Origin: an uncultured Mollicutes bacterium
GTDB lineage: Bacteria > Bacillota_I > Bacilli_A > Acholeplasmatales > Anaeroplasmataceae
Reading direction: 5' to 3'
DNA: 24,899 nucleotides
Assembly (NCBI GenBank): GCA_900540705.1
Contig: UQGR01000029.1
Location: forward strand, 1-24,899
Of this stretch, positions 8,156 through 15,689 are shown in pieces. The notes under the pieces are model-generated. The model was not told the origin of the DNA, did not search any database, and saw only the letters and a program-made list of their open reading frames with translations. The stretch's first letter is position 1. Each line of letters starts with the position of its first letter. The position numbers and the translations under genes are program-made.

Positions 8156-8554
8156 ATGAATGAAATTGATTTAAAACTAGAAGAAAAAAATTTTGCTGTA
8201 TGTAATAGTGTAGATTTAAAGGATTATAATATAAAAAATTTCAAAGTCAGATCCTTCTTAATTTATTCTATAGAACAAAAGAATCATCTGTTATACCTCC
8301 AAAAGCCTTTTAAAAAACTATCCTTACATATAGAATCTATTCGGTATATCGCTGTTGAAAATTCAGCAAAAAATTATCGGATTACGATTCATATCCTAAC
8401 GAATCAAGTTTGGGTTGTATTTAATAGTTCTTTAAAGATAGAGGTGTATTATCTCATACTAAATTTATTGAAAATAGGAATACCTCAAATAACCACTATT
8501 TCAGCCTATTCTTATGCAAAACATATGAAATTAAAGAAATTCTTTATGAATTAA
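8156..8554 (+). CDS. Orphan 132-residue protein coupled to the helicase-nuclease
   Basis: I do not recognise this protein. It begins MNEIDLKLEEKNFAV, is rich in Ile, Leu, Lys, Asn and aromatic residues, shows alternating beta-like stretches (SFLIYSIEQKNHLLYL, YRITIHILTNQVWVVF), and ends with a basic helix-like tail (AKHMKLKKFFMN). It has no signal peptide and no clear transmembrane segment. The ATG lies one base after the helicase stop and there is no good ribosome site of its own, so translation is probably coupled to the helicase. This suggests a partner of that protein, perhaps an accessory or control subunit. AT-rich codon use matches its neighbours. Confidence 0.7.
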   Translation: MNEIDLKLEEKNFAVCNSVDLKDYNIKNFKVRSFLIYSIEQKNHLLYLQKPFKKLSLHIESIRYIAVENSAKNYRITIHILTNQVWVVFNSSLKIEVYYLILNLLKIGIPQITTISAYSYAKHMKLKKFFMN

Positions 8555-8576
8555 TTTGTGTCTAGGAGGAATTGAT

Positions 8577-9086
8577 ATGAAATTTAGAAAGCCTAATCTG
8601 CAGGATATAAAGGAAATAGAATCCTATAAGAAGGAATTTATAGATAGTAAAAGTAGTATGGATGGAACTGGTATTCTTGTAAAGGCTTCTGCAGAAGAGT
8701 GGTTAAAGTATAATCAAGAAATGGAAACAATAGAAGCCCCTACCCTTTCTAAAGCATTACAATATGGGTTATTTGATGAGAATGATAGACTTTTGGGATT
8801 GCTTCAGATTCGTTTGGAGCTTAAGGGATATTTAATAGACTTTGGTGGTCATATTGGCTATTGTGTTAGACCGACAGAAAGGCGAAAGGGCTATGCTAAG
8901 ACTATGCTTCAAGAAGCATTATGTATTTGCAAAGATAAGGGCTTAAAAAAAGTATTGATTACTTGCTTAGAAACGAACATTGCCAGTTCAAAAACAATTG
9001 AAGCCTGTGGTGGAATCTTTGAAAAAATTATTTTTGATCATATAAACTATAAGGAAAATTTAAAAAGGTATTGGATTGAAGTTTAA
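8577..9086 (+). CDS. GNAT-family N-acetyltransferase
   Basis: A 169-residue cytoplasmic acetyltransferase of the GNAT fold, which moves acetyl from acetyl-CoA to an amine; the substrate is unknown. The acetyl-CoA-binding loop of motif A is RRKGYA at residues 102-107, preceded by the beta-4 strand GHIGYCVRP and followed by a helix (AKTMLQEALCICKDKG). NIASSKTIEACGGIFE (134-149) is the usual motif-B region in which a small helix precedes GGxFE. The start is ATG 8577, with AGGAGG at 8564-8569; an in-frame TTG at 8556 would swallow the ribosome site. It follows the orphan gene by 22 bases and is probably on the same transcript, though it may be unrelated in function. Confidence 0.9.
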   Translation: MKFRKPNLQDIKEIESYKKEFIDSKSSMDGTGILVKASAEEWLKYNQEMETIEAPTLSKALQYGLFDENDRLLGLLQIRLELKGYLIDFGGHIGYCVRPTERRKGYAKTMLQEALCICKDKGLKKVLITCLETNIASSKTIEACGGIFEKIIFDHINYKENLKRYWIEV

Positions 9087-9104
9087 AAGGTAGGAGGTTT
9101 AGTT

Positions 9105-9443
9105 ATGATACACCAAATGAATTTATGGCCAGATTCCTTTACGTCCATCCAAAATAAAACAAAAACTGTAGAAATGCGCTTATATGATGAAAAAAGAGCT
9201 TTGATACAACCAGGAGATACGATTTGTTTTACAAATACTGAAACTAAGGAATGTATTCATACGCTTGTTATAAAAACGAACATATACAAAGATTTTTATG
9301 AACTTTATTCACATTTTGATCAGGTGTCCATAGGATATAGTCCTAATGATTTTGCAGATCCAAAGGATATGGAATTGTATTATAAAAGGGAAGATATAGA
9401 AAAATATGGAGCATTTGCCATAACGATTCAGTTAATGGAATAG
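9105..9443 (+). CDS. ASCH-domain protein
   Basis: A 112-residue protein covering a single ASCH (ASC-1 homology) beta-barrel, related to PUA domains and expected to bind RNA or a modified nucleoside or nucleotide. Family features seen: KTKTVEMRLYDEKR at residues 18-31, the core of the domain in which Glu23 and Arg25 are typical, then IQPGDTICFTN at 34-44. The tail contains the common pattern in which Tyr- and Glu-rich segments precede a final strand (YGAFAITIQL). The start is ATG 9105, with TAGGAGG at 9090-9096. It is the last gene of the run beginning at 4067; the terminator at 9520-9558 follows. Its exact ligand is not known. Confidence 0.85.
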   Translation: MIHQMNLWPDSFTSIQNKTKTVEMRLYDEKRALIQPGDTICFTNTETKECIHTLVIKTNIYKDFYELYSHFDQVSIGYSPNDFADPKDMELYYKREDIEKYGAFAITIQLME

Positions 9444-9519
9444 AGTTGATAATGGAACTGTGCATAGAGTAATGCTTTAAATAGGGGGAACAAATAGATC
9501 GAAGACATAATTTGCCATT

Positions 9520-9558
9520 CAAGAAGGACGTCCTTTCTTGTTTGGCTTTTTCTTTTTT
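9520..9558 (+). terminator. Factor-independent terminator of the Fic-helicase operon
   Basis: CAAGAA-GGAC pairs with GTCC-TTTCTTG (9520-9540, one bulged base), and the flanking GCCA/TTGGC can extend the stem. A run rich in T follows (TTTTTCTTTTTT, 9547-9558). It lies about 75 bases after the ASCH stop. Confidence 0.8.
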
Positions 9559-9708
9559 GAAAGATTATGCATATTCTTTTAAGATGTAAAAATATAATGA
9601 AGTGAGAGAATATTATAGTATTCATCCTTTCATATTATTACAAAACGTTTGAAAATTCTTTCTTTCTATGCCATTTTTTTGTATTTTAAAAGAAAATAAA
9701 AAAAACTA

Positions 9709-9755
9709 TTGTCAAAATGAAAGCGCTATGCTATAATATACTTAATCGGTTAAGT
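9709..9755 (+). promoter_or_regulatory. Promoter with CG-centred operator-like sites for the surface lipoprotein
   Basis: TTGTCA at 9709-9714, a 17-base spacer and TATAAT at 9732-9737. Immediately downstream, over the expected transcription start, is the near-perfect palindrome ACTTAATCGGTTAAGT (9740-9755). It has the central CG typical of LacI-family operators and suits the LacI-type regulator encoded at 11715-12500. In the spacer, TGAAAGCGCTATGC (9718-9731) resembles a CcpA cre site but departs from the consensus at its last two positions. A repressor bound at either place would block initiation. Confidence 0.7.
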
Positions 9756-9791
9756 AATTCAAAAAACTAAAAAATTATAGGAGATGGAAAG

Positions 9792-11648
9792 ATGAAAAAA
9801 GCTATCAAATGGGTAGGTTTCTTTGTCGTAGCAGTGGTTTGCATGTTGTCTATCGCTATGCTTTCTGCTTGTAATGACACGAAAACTCCCGAAACCAAAG
9901 AATATACTGTAACCTACTATGATGGTACAACAGTATTAAAGACTGAAACCGTTAAGGAAGGAGAAAGAGCAACAAAATGGGTTCCTACTAAAGAAAACTT
10001 TGTCTTTGTTGAATGGTTTGCAACCCCTAATTTCGGTCACAAATTTGACTTTGAACAGGCAATTACCGAAGATAAATCTGCTTTTGCTCAATGGACTTCC
10101 GCACAACAGACGGTGGATACGAGAGAATACTATATTGTTGGAAGTGGAACAAGTCCAATTTTAATGAGCAACAACTGGGGTAAGGTTTTTGATGAAACCA
10201 CCAAAATGACCAAGGCTGCTGATAAAAACGAGTATACCTATACTTTAGATTTACAGGTAGGAGACTTATTCCAGTTCGCTATTAATGAAAGCTGGCATAA
10301 CCAAAGAGGAGTTGGATATCTTACAACTTTGACACTTGCAGATGGAACCGAGGCCTTTAGTGGAGCAAGTACAATTGGAGATAACTCTTCTTATCGTTTA
10401 AATATCAAGTGTGAGCTTGCAGGTAATTATACATTTACCCTTACCACACATCCAGATGATGATACTTATGAAACAAACAATGCAAGCTATACTGAGGCAA
10501 ACAAGGAAGCCTTCAATATCAATCCATTAGATAAGATTTCTTGGGTTCGCAATGGAGATGTAACTGCTCCAACTCAGGTAATTACAGATTTCTTCATTAA
10601 GGGTTCTGGTATTACAAACTGGAAGGATATGTATAATGATGCAACTAAGATGAAGAATGAAAATGGTGTTTACACACTGACAGTTTATCTTAAGGAAAAT
10701 GAAGAATTTATGTTCTCTTCCTTAAATACCATTGGAACAGAAGTAGGTACAGGAACTGATTATCTTCGTGCAAGTAATTTAGATGAGGCTAGTAAAGCTT
10801 TTGTGGATCAAAAGCCTAGCTTAAATATGGTTGCTAAGGCATCAGGTTCATATACTTTCACCTATACAAAGGCTACGCAGGTATTATCTGTTACATTTGA
10901 TGGAACTGTTTCACCAGTACCAACAGATTATTACATTGATGGTACTTTTTCAGAAGGTGTAGCTGATTGGAGTGGCTATTGCTTTAAACCAGAATTCAAG
11001 CTGGTAGAGATAGAAGCTGGTTCTGGAGTATATGAAATTAAAAATGTTGCATTAAAAGCAAATTCTGAGTTTATCATTCAAGCTTTTAAAGCTGGTTCAA
11101 CTGAACGTGGTGAATATGGAACAGAAGGCTATAATGGTCTAGGAAATTACAATTATACCTACCTTTATAATGGTGGCACCGCATTCTCAGCTGTTGGTGG
11201 CGGTAATAACAACATTAAGGTGTTGACAGCTGGAAGTTATGATATTACCTTTGATAGCTATGCTAAAATGATTACTATAGTAGAGCATATCGAAAGTGCA
11301 GATAAACTGGATATTTATATTAAAGGTGAAAATATTAATTCCTGGAGCCATGGCTTTTCAGCAGATTACTTATTTACAATTTCAGCTGATGAAACTCAAT
11401 ATGAATTTATTCTTACAGTTGAAGAGGGTAAGTTTGGACCTTTCTGTTTTGAAAAACATCCAAAGGGTGAAAAACAAGGCTATGGCGACTATTTAGGTGC
11501 ATCTACAATGGGAACAAGTGGTGATGCAAATGATAAATTTGTGCCTGAAGCTGGTAGCAACTTCACTAGCTCAGTTGCAGGAAAATATAAGATAGTTTAT
11601 GTTATTGCTACAGGCGAAATAAATTTCTACGCGCTTCCAAACGCATAA
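9792..11648 (+). CDS. Surface lipoprotein with four related beta-rich modules, probably glycan-binding
   Basis: A 618-residue lipoprotein. The signal ends LSAC, placing the lipidated Cys at residue 27. Residues 36-103 form one InlB/Flg_new-type beta repeat (YTVTYYDGTTVLKTETVKEG ... FAQWTS). Four longer modules follow at about 112-222, 266-370, 379-498 and 506-615. Each starts with a strand such as YYIVGSG, DFFIKGSG, DYYIDGT or DIYIKGE, has a conserved Trp a few residues later, and ends with a YTFT/YDITF/YKIVY strand. This pattern recalls starch-binding modules of surface amylase systems, but I cannot assign a CBM family and see no catalytic domain. It lies next to the cyclodextrin/maltodextrin genes and has its own promoter with a LacI-like operator. 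Likely role: capturing starch or dextrins at the cell surface (inference). Confidence 0.8.
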   Translation: MKKAIKWVGFFVVAVVCMLSIAMLSACNDTKTPETKEYTVTYYDGTTVLKTETVKEGERATKWVPTKENFVFVEWFATPNFGHKFDFEQAITEDKSAFAQWTSAQQTVDTREYYIVGSGTSPILMSNNWGKVFDETTKMTKAADKNEYTYTLDLQVGDLFQFAINESWHNQRGVGYLTTLTLADGTEAFSGASTIGDNSSYRLNIKCELAGNYTFTLTTHPDDDTYETNNASYTEANKEAFNINPLDKISWVRNGDVTAPTQVITDFFIKGSGITNWKDMYNDATKMKNENGVYTLTVYLKENEEFMFSSLNTIGTEVGTGTDYLRASNLDEASKAFVDQKPSLNMVAKASGSYTFTYTKATQVLSVTFDGTVSPVPTDYYIDGTFSEGVADWSGYCFKPEFKLVEIEAGSGVYEIKNVALKANSEFIIQAFKAGSTERGEYGTEGYNGLGNYNYTYLYNGGTAFSAVGGGNNNIKVLTAGSYDITFDSYAKMITIVEHIESADKLDIYIKGENINSWSHGFSADYLFTISADETQYEFILTVEEGKFGPFCFEKHPKGEKQGYGDYLGASTMGTSGDANDKFVPEAGSNFTSSVAGKYKIVYVIATGEINFYALPNA

Positions 11649-11652
11649 TTTG

Positions 11653-11708
11653 AAACGCCCGTAACATAGGAAAATAAAACGGGCGTTCCTAAATTGGAAC
11701 GTCCGTTT
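11653..11708. terminator. Three-arm, probably bidirectional terminator between convergent genes
   Basis: The best stem is AAACGGGCGTTCC (11677-11689) with GGAACGTCCGTTT (11696-11708), a 13-base stem with one G-U pair, followed by TTTGTTTATTT. A third arm, AACGCCCGT (11654-11662), can pair instead with ACGGGCGTT (11679-11687). Read from the minus strand the main hairpin is followed by TTTTATTTT. It can therefore end transcripts from both the lipoprotein gene and the convergent regulator gene. Confidence 0.8.
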
Positions 11709-11714
11709 GTTTAT

Positions 11715-12500
11715 TTAAACCTTATAAGCATGAATATCAAAGGCCTCACGGCTTAATGCTTTGTAGATACAACTGGCAACCTGGCTACAAATGGGAGAAT
11801 ATAAATCTTTAAAAAGAAGATTTACAGGTTGACCTTTAAAAAATTCGGCTAAAAGACCATGAATGGTTAAAACATTTTGTACCTTAATGTTCTGAAGATT
11901 AGAACCATTTTCTACAAAAATTGTATTTTTAAAAATGGTTTCAATTTGTTTCTTAATTGCTGCATCTGCGGGTATTAAGGAGACAAAATAATAGTCATCT
12001 TTAAAATAAGCATCGGCTTCGTTCTTTAGTTTTTCATAGTCGATGCAAACTTGGAAAAAAAGTTTGTCCTCTACAAGACAATTCACGGCAATCAGAGGAA
12101 TATAGTTCTGATTTCCTATTTTATAAAAGGTTTCTTTTGAAACATTATAGGCAATGATCGCATCGGCATTGGAGATCCTACCAAAAGGTGGCGTTGAAAA
12201 AATAATGTCAAAATTTTCTCGTAAAGAAATAGAAAGATCTTCGAGAATGTTGACAAATTCAGCTTTATCAAGGTAGCCTTGAATCTCTGTGCAAACTGCA
12301 ATTAATTTAGAATTAGAAGAACGTAAATTTTTGGCGAATACGTTGGGTTTATAATTCAGCATATTAATTACATGCCATATTTTGTTTTTAGTTTCTTCGC
12401 TAATCGTTTGTCCTTGCTTATTATTAATAACATAGGATACCGTAGCAGCAGAAACTCCAGCTTCTCTGGCGATGTCGTGAATAGTAACTTTTTTTTCCAT
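11715..12500 (-). CDS. Compact LacI-family transcriptional regulator
   Basis: A 261-residue regulator. The N-terminal DNA-binding domain is classical: VTIHDIAREAGVSAATVSYV at residues 5-24 is the helix-turn-helix, followed by the hinge region NYKPNVFAKNLRSSNSKLIAV (about 49-69). The rest is a reduced sugar-binding-like domain: total length is about 70-80 residues below the usual 330-340, yet there is no sign of a frameshift and a terminator follows directly, so it looks naturally compact. It is divergent from the GH13-transporter-CGTase operon and convergent with the surface lipoprotein, so it is the likely local switch for dextrin use. ATG 12500 has no ribosome site: the -10 box of its promoter is only seven bases upstream, which implies a leaderless message. 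Confidence 0.88.
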   Translation of the reverse strand: MEKKVTIHDIAREAGVSAATVSYVINNKQGQTISEETKNKIWHVINMLNYKPNVFAKNLRSSNSKLIAVCTEIQGYLDKAEFVNILEDLSISLRENFDIIFSTPPFGRISNADAIIAYNVSKETFYKIGNQNYIPLIAVNCLVEDKLFFQVCIDYEKLKNEADAYFKDDYYFVSLIPADAAIKKQIETIFKNTIFVENGSNLQNIKVQNVLTIHGLLAEFFKGQPVNLLFKDLYSPICSQVASCIYKALSREAFDIHAYKV

Positions 12501-12507
12501 ACTAAGT

Positions 12508-12535
12508 ATTATATCAATAAAAAATAAAATGTCAA
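12508..12535 (-). promoter_or_regulatory. Predicted promoter of the LacI-type regulator (leaderless)
   Basis: On the minus strand TTGACA (plus 12530-12535) is followed after 16 bases by TATAAT (12508-12513). Only seven bases separate the -10 box from the ATG at 12500, so transcription should start at or beside the A of the start codon. The odd palindrome ATACTAAGTAT (12499-12509) overlaps the start codon and the -10 box. No equally good plus-strand promoter for the GH13 gene was found in this 53-base gap. Confidence 0.7.
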
Positions 12536-12553
12536 CAGCAAAGAGGATATGTT

Positions 12554-14221
12554 ATGGACGAAAAAGCAATACTACATTCTCCCGAATCTAAATTTTGTTT
12601 TGCTTTAAATGCAAATACATTATGTTTAAGATTGAGAATTTCAAAAAGTGATTTTCCAGAAAAAGTAAATGTGATTTATGGAGGAAAATATACATTTGCC
12701 TTAGAACGGCAAACTGCTGTTATGCAGAGATATTGTGAAGACCGGTTATATGCGTATTATACTATAACTCTAACAGTTACGGATGTGAGAGTGGTTTATG
12801 TCTTTGAAATTATAGAAAATAAAAAGCGCTATTATTTTTCTGAAGACGGCTTGAGCACAAAATATGATTTTGAGCTAAGCTATTATAATTGTTTTCAATA
12901 TGCCTATATTAATACCTGTGATTTAATTAAGCCAGTAGATTGGATGTCAACAGCTACGTTTTATCAAATTTTTGTAGACCGATTTTTTATGGGAAATAAG
13001 GAAAAGGATCGGGGCTATATAACAATGAAATGGGGAGATATCCCTAACCCCAAAAGCTTTGCGGGGGGAGATATTCAAGGGATTACGGAGAAGCTTTTCT
13101 ATTTGAAAAATTTAGGAATCAACGCTTTATATTTGACTCCAGTTTTTTGTTCAATTTCCAATCATAAGTATGACATAAGTAATTATTTTGAAATTGATCC
13201 ACAATTTGGATCTAAAGAGGATTTAAAAGAATTAATAACAAAGGCACATGCCTTAGGGATTCGAATTGTTTTAGATGCAGTATTTAATCACTGTAGTGAC
13301 CAGCTTAGTCAATTTCAAGACGTATTAAAAAATGGAAAAAAATCAAAGTATTACGACTGGTTTATCATCACAAAGGATGAACCATTTGAATATGAAATGT
13401 TTGGCGCTTGTGCCTATATGCCTAAGTTTAATACTTCAAACCCAGAGGTATGTGAATATTTAATCCATATAGCTACGTATTGGATTAAGGAGTTTGATAT
13501 TGATGGTTGGAGATTAGATGTTTCTGATGAAATATCCCATGATTTTTGGCGTCAATTCCGAAAAGCAGTGAAGGCAGTGAAGACTGATTGTATTCTCATA
13601 GGGGAAAACTGGCATGATGCAAACATATATCTTAGAGGAGATCAATTTGATTCTATTATGAATTATGCATTTACGAAGGCCTGCTTAGATTTTTATGCGT
13701 TTGATCAATTTCATGCTGAGGATGTTGCACATAAGCTAAATGAAATTTTGATGCGTAATACGGATACCACGAATCAGATGATGCTAAATTTACTGGATAC
13801 ACATGATACCCATCGTTTTTTAACTAGAGTCAATGGGGACAAGGATAAGCTAATGAGTGCCCTTGCTCTTACCTATTTTTTTCCAGGCTCCCCTTGTATT
13901 TATTATGGAACTGAAAATGCAATGGAGGGCGGTTATGACCCAGATTGCAGAAGAGCCTTAGATTGGGAAGTTGCAGCAAAGGATAATCCAGTAAAAGCTT
14001 TAATTCAATGTTTAACAAAATTAAAGCATCAAGTAGATTTTGCAGATATCAATGTCAAAATCTATGAAAAAGATGAACTGCTTGTTATAGAGCGAGGTGA
14101 ATATAAACTATTAATAAATGAAAGTAAGCATAATAAAACGATAGAACCTAAAGAAATTCTTTCTAGTAATCACTATCAAGAAGGAATTTTGCGAAGTGGT
14201 GGATTTGTAATATTAAAATGA
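12554..14221 (+). CDS. Cytoplasmic GH13 cyclomaltodextrinase/neopullulanase-type enzyme
   Basis: A 555-residue alpha-glucan hydrolase without a signal peptide, so cytoplasmic. Residues 1-125 form a short beta-rich N-terminal domain of the CBM34 kind. The GH13 barrel starts at ATFYQIFVDRF (134-144). Motifs: DAVFNH 241-246, GWRLDV 318-323 with nucleophile Asp322, IGENWHD 349-355 with acid Glu351, and LDTHDTHR 414-421 with Asp418. The loop MPKFNT (289-294) matches the MPKLNT-type signature of the GH13_20 group (cyclomaltodextrinase, neopullulanase, maltogenic amylase). Expected job: opening imported cyclodextrins and cutting maltodextrins. It is the first gene of a six-gene operon. The start has AGAGGA six bases upstream. 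The exact specificity within GH13_20 is inferred. Confidence 0.9.
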   Translation: MDEKAILHSPESKFCFALNANTLCLRLRISKSDFPEKVNVIYGGKYTFALERQTAVMQRYCEDRLYAYYTITLTVTDVRVVYVFEIIENKKRYYFSEDGLSTKYDFELSYYNCFQYAYINTCDLIKPVDWMSTATFYQIFVDRFFMGNKEKDRGYITMKWGDIPNPKSFAGGDIQGITEKLFYLKNLGINALYLTPVFCSISNHKYDISNYFEIDPQFGSKEDLKELITKAHALGIRIVLDAVFNHCSDQLSQFQDVLKNGKKSKYYDWFIITKDEPFEYEMFGACAYMPKFNTSNPEVCEYLIHIATYWIKEFDIDGWRLDVSDEISHDFWRQFRKAVKAVKTDCILIGENWHDANIYLRGDQFDSIMNYAFTKACLDFYAFDQFHAEDVAHKLNEILMRNTDTTNQMMLNLLDTHDTHRFLTRVNGDKDKLMSALALTYFFPGSPCIYYGTENAMEGGYDPDCRRALDWEVAAKDNPVKALIQCLTKLKHQVDFADINVKIYEKDELLVIERGEYKLLINESKHNKTIEPKEILSSNHYQEGILRSGGFVILK

Positions 14222-14237
14222 ATGAGGGAGGTTAAAA

Positions 14238-15674
14238 ATGAAAAAAACATTACCAGCGTTATTTACACATGTAATTCTTGTTCTTGCTGTGATAATTGGT
14301 ATGGGAGTTTTGGGAGTTATTGCCAAAAGCATTGATACAGAAGGAAATGAAAAATTCACAGGGGAACTAGAACATAACATTACCTTGCGTATCCTAGAAA
14401 ATGACACAGCCAAAGAACAAGGCTATCTAAAGGAACTATTAGAGGCTTTTAATGCAGAGTATGCTAGTTATGGGATAACTGCAGTCGATGCCAATATGGA
14501 TCAATATACAGATTTAGAAACGGGTGGTCCATATGGGTATGGTCCTGATGTGTTATATCAGGCAAATGATGCACTTATGAAGTATGTTGATGGTAAGCAT
14601 ATATTACCATTGCCAGTTAAAGATTTAGATTGCTACTCCTATGTGAGCGAAAGAGCTTGGCAGGCCTATCATTCTACAACCCAGGGTCAGACCTTTACCT
14701 TTGGTGTCCCAGTGAATATTCAGCAGCCATTGTTATACTATAGAGCTGACTTACTACCAGCTGACTGGCAGAGTACCTGGGATGATGACAAGAATGGAAT
14801 TCCAGATATGATAGAAAACTGGACCGATTTATATCGTTTTTCTAAAAATATTCGTCAGGAAAGTAATGGTGCGAAATATGGATATATGAAATCCTTAAAT
14901 GATGGATATTTTGCTTCTGGTTATTTCTTTTCCTATGGAGGATATGTCTTTGGGGGAGAAGATGGAAAGGATACAACGGATGTAGGCTTTGCAAAAAATG
15001 AAGGGTATCGTGGAGCTAAAATTATCCGTCAGCTAGCAACGATTATGAACCTAGAATGTACAGAGGATACCATTACGAGAAATTCCTATTCTCGTATGGC
15101 TCAAGGAACCTATTTTGCTACAATGACGACACCAGACGTATATACTCTTTTTGTGAAAGAAATGATGAATGCAGGCCATACAGAGGCTTATGCAAAGGAG
15201 AATATTAAAACCGTGGATGTTCCACGTTTGCCAAAAAGTGGAGACTTAGAGGACGAAAGTCAAGGCTTTATAAATATGACGGTTATGGGTGGTGTAAATG
15301 GGTATGCCATAAGCTCCTATACGAAGGCACCAAATGCAGCCTTAGCCTTTGTTAACTTTGCAACCTCTTATAAGATGATTCAGCGTCGTTGTGAGCTGTT
15401 AGGAATATCTCCTGCTAGAAGTGATTTAGCAGAAGAGCTTGGTGGACTCAATGAAGTAATCAACAACAATTTAGATGCTGGATCCATTTATGTTATGCCT
15501 AGTGTTAGAGCTCTTGCTCAAGTATGGACACCTTTACAGACCTTCTGTGCAAAGCTTGCAGATGATGCTTTAACTAATAAAAATGCGTTTGTTACTGAAG
15601 AAGCTTTGAAGGCAGGAACCGAAAATGTGGATAAGCAAATTTATGATGCCATTCATACTTTGGGTGGATCCTAA
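14238..15674 (+). CDS. Maltodextrin/cyclodextrin-type solute-binding protein with membrane anchor and no lipobox
   Basis: A 478-residue extracellular binding protein of the MalE family. The N-terminus MKKTLPALFTHVILVLAVII and the next ten residues form a single hydrophobic helix, but no cysteine follows it: the first Cys is near residue 130. It is therefore not a lipoprotein, and is probably held by an uncleaved signal anchor. The binding domain begins ITLRILENDTAKEQG and has GPDVLYQANDALMKYVDG, the MalE-type pattern, and later KAPNAALAFVNFATS, the usual C-terminal-lobe helix. GGGAGG lies upstream of ATG 14238. It follows the GH13 gene by 16 bases and precedes the MalF-type permease by 15. 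It probably presents dextrins to that permease pair; ligand inferred from context. Confidence 0.88.
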   Translation: MKKTLPALFTHVILVLAVIIGMGVLGVIAKSIDTEGNEKFTGELEHNITLRILENDTAKEQGYLKELLEAFNAEYASYGITAVDANMDQYTDLETGGPYGYGPDVLYQANDALMKYVDGKHILPLPVKDLDCYSYVSERAWQAYHSTTQGQTFTFGVPVNIQQPLLYYRADLLPADWQSTWDDDKNGIPDMIENWTDLYRFSKNIRQESNGAKYGYMKSLNDGYFASGYFFSYGGYVFGGEDGKDTTDVGFAKNEGYRGAKIIRQLATIMNLECTEDTITRNSYSRMAQGTYFATMTTPDVYTLFVKEMMNAGHTEAYAKENIKTVDVPRLPKSGDLEDESQGFINMTVMGGVNGYAISSYTKAPNAALAFVNFATSYKMIQRRCELLGISPARSDLAEELGGLNEVINNNLDAGSIYVMPSVRALAQVWTPLQTFCAKLADDALTNKNAFVTEEALKAGTENVDKQIYDAIHTLGGS

Positions 15675-15689
15675 AAAGGGGGATAAAAA

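Larger units (their letters stand above)
9444..9791. other. 348-base intergenic region between the Fic operon and the lipoprotein
   Basis: It contains a factor-independent terminator (9520-9558), an AT-rich stretch with no credible gene (9560-9705), and a strong promoter with operator-like sites (9709-9755) for the lipoprotein. A short minus-strand reading frame at 9428-9625 has no ribosome site and overlaps the ASCH gene end and the terminator, so it is not called as a gene. Confidence 0.75.

Noticed and set aside
9428..9625. 65-residue minus-strand open frame
   Set aside because: Covers the end of the ASCH gene and a terminator; no ribosome site.
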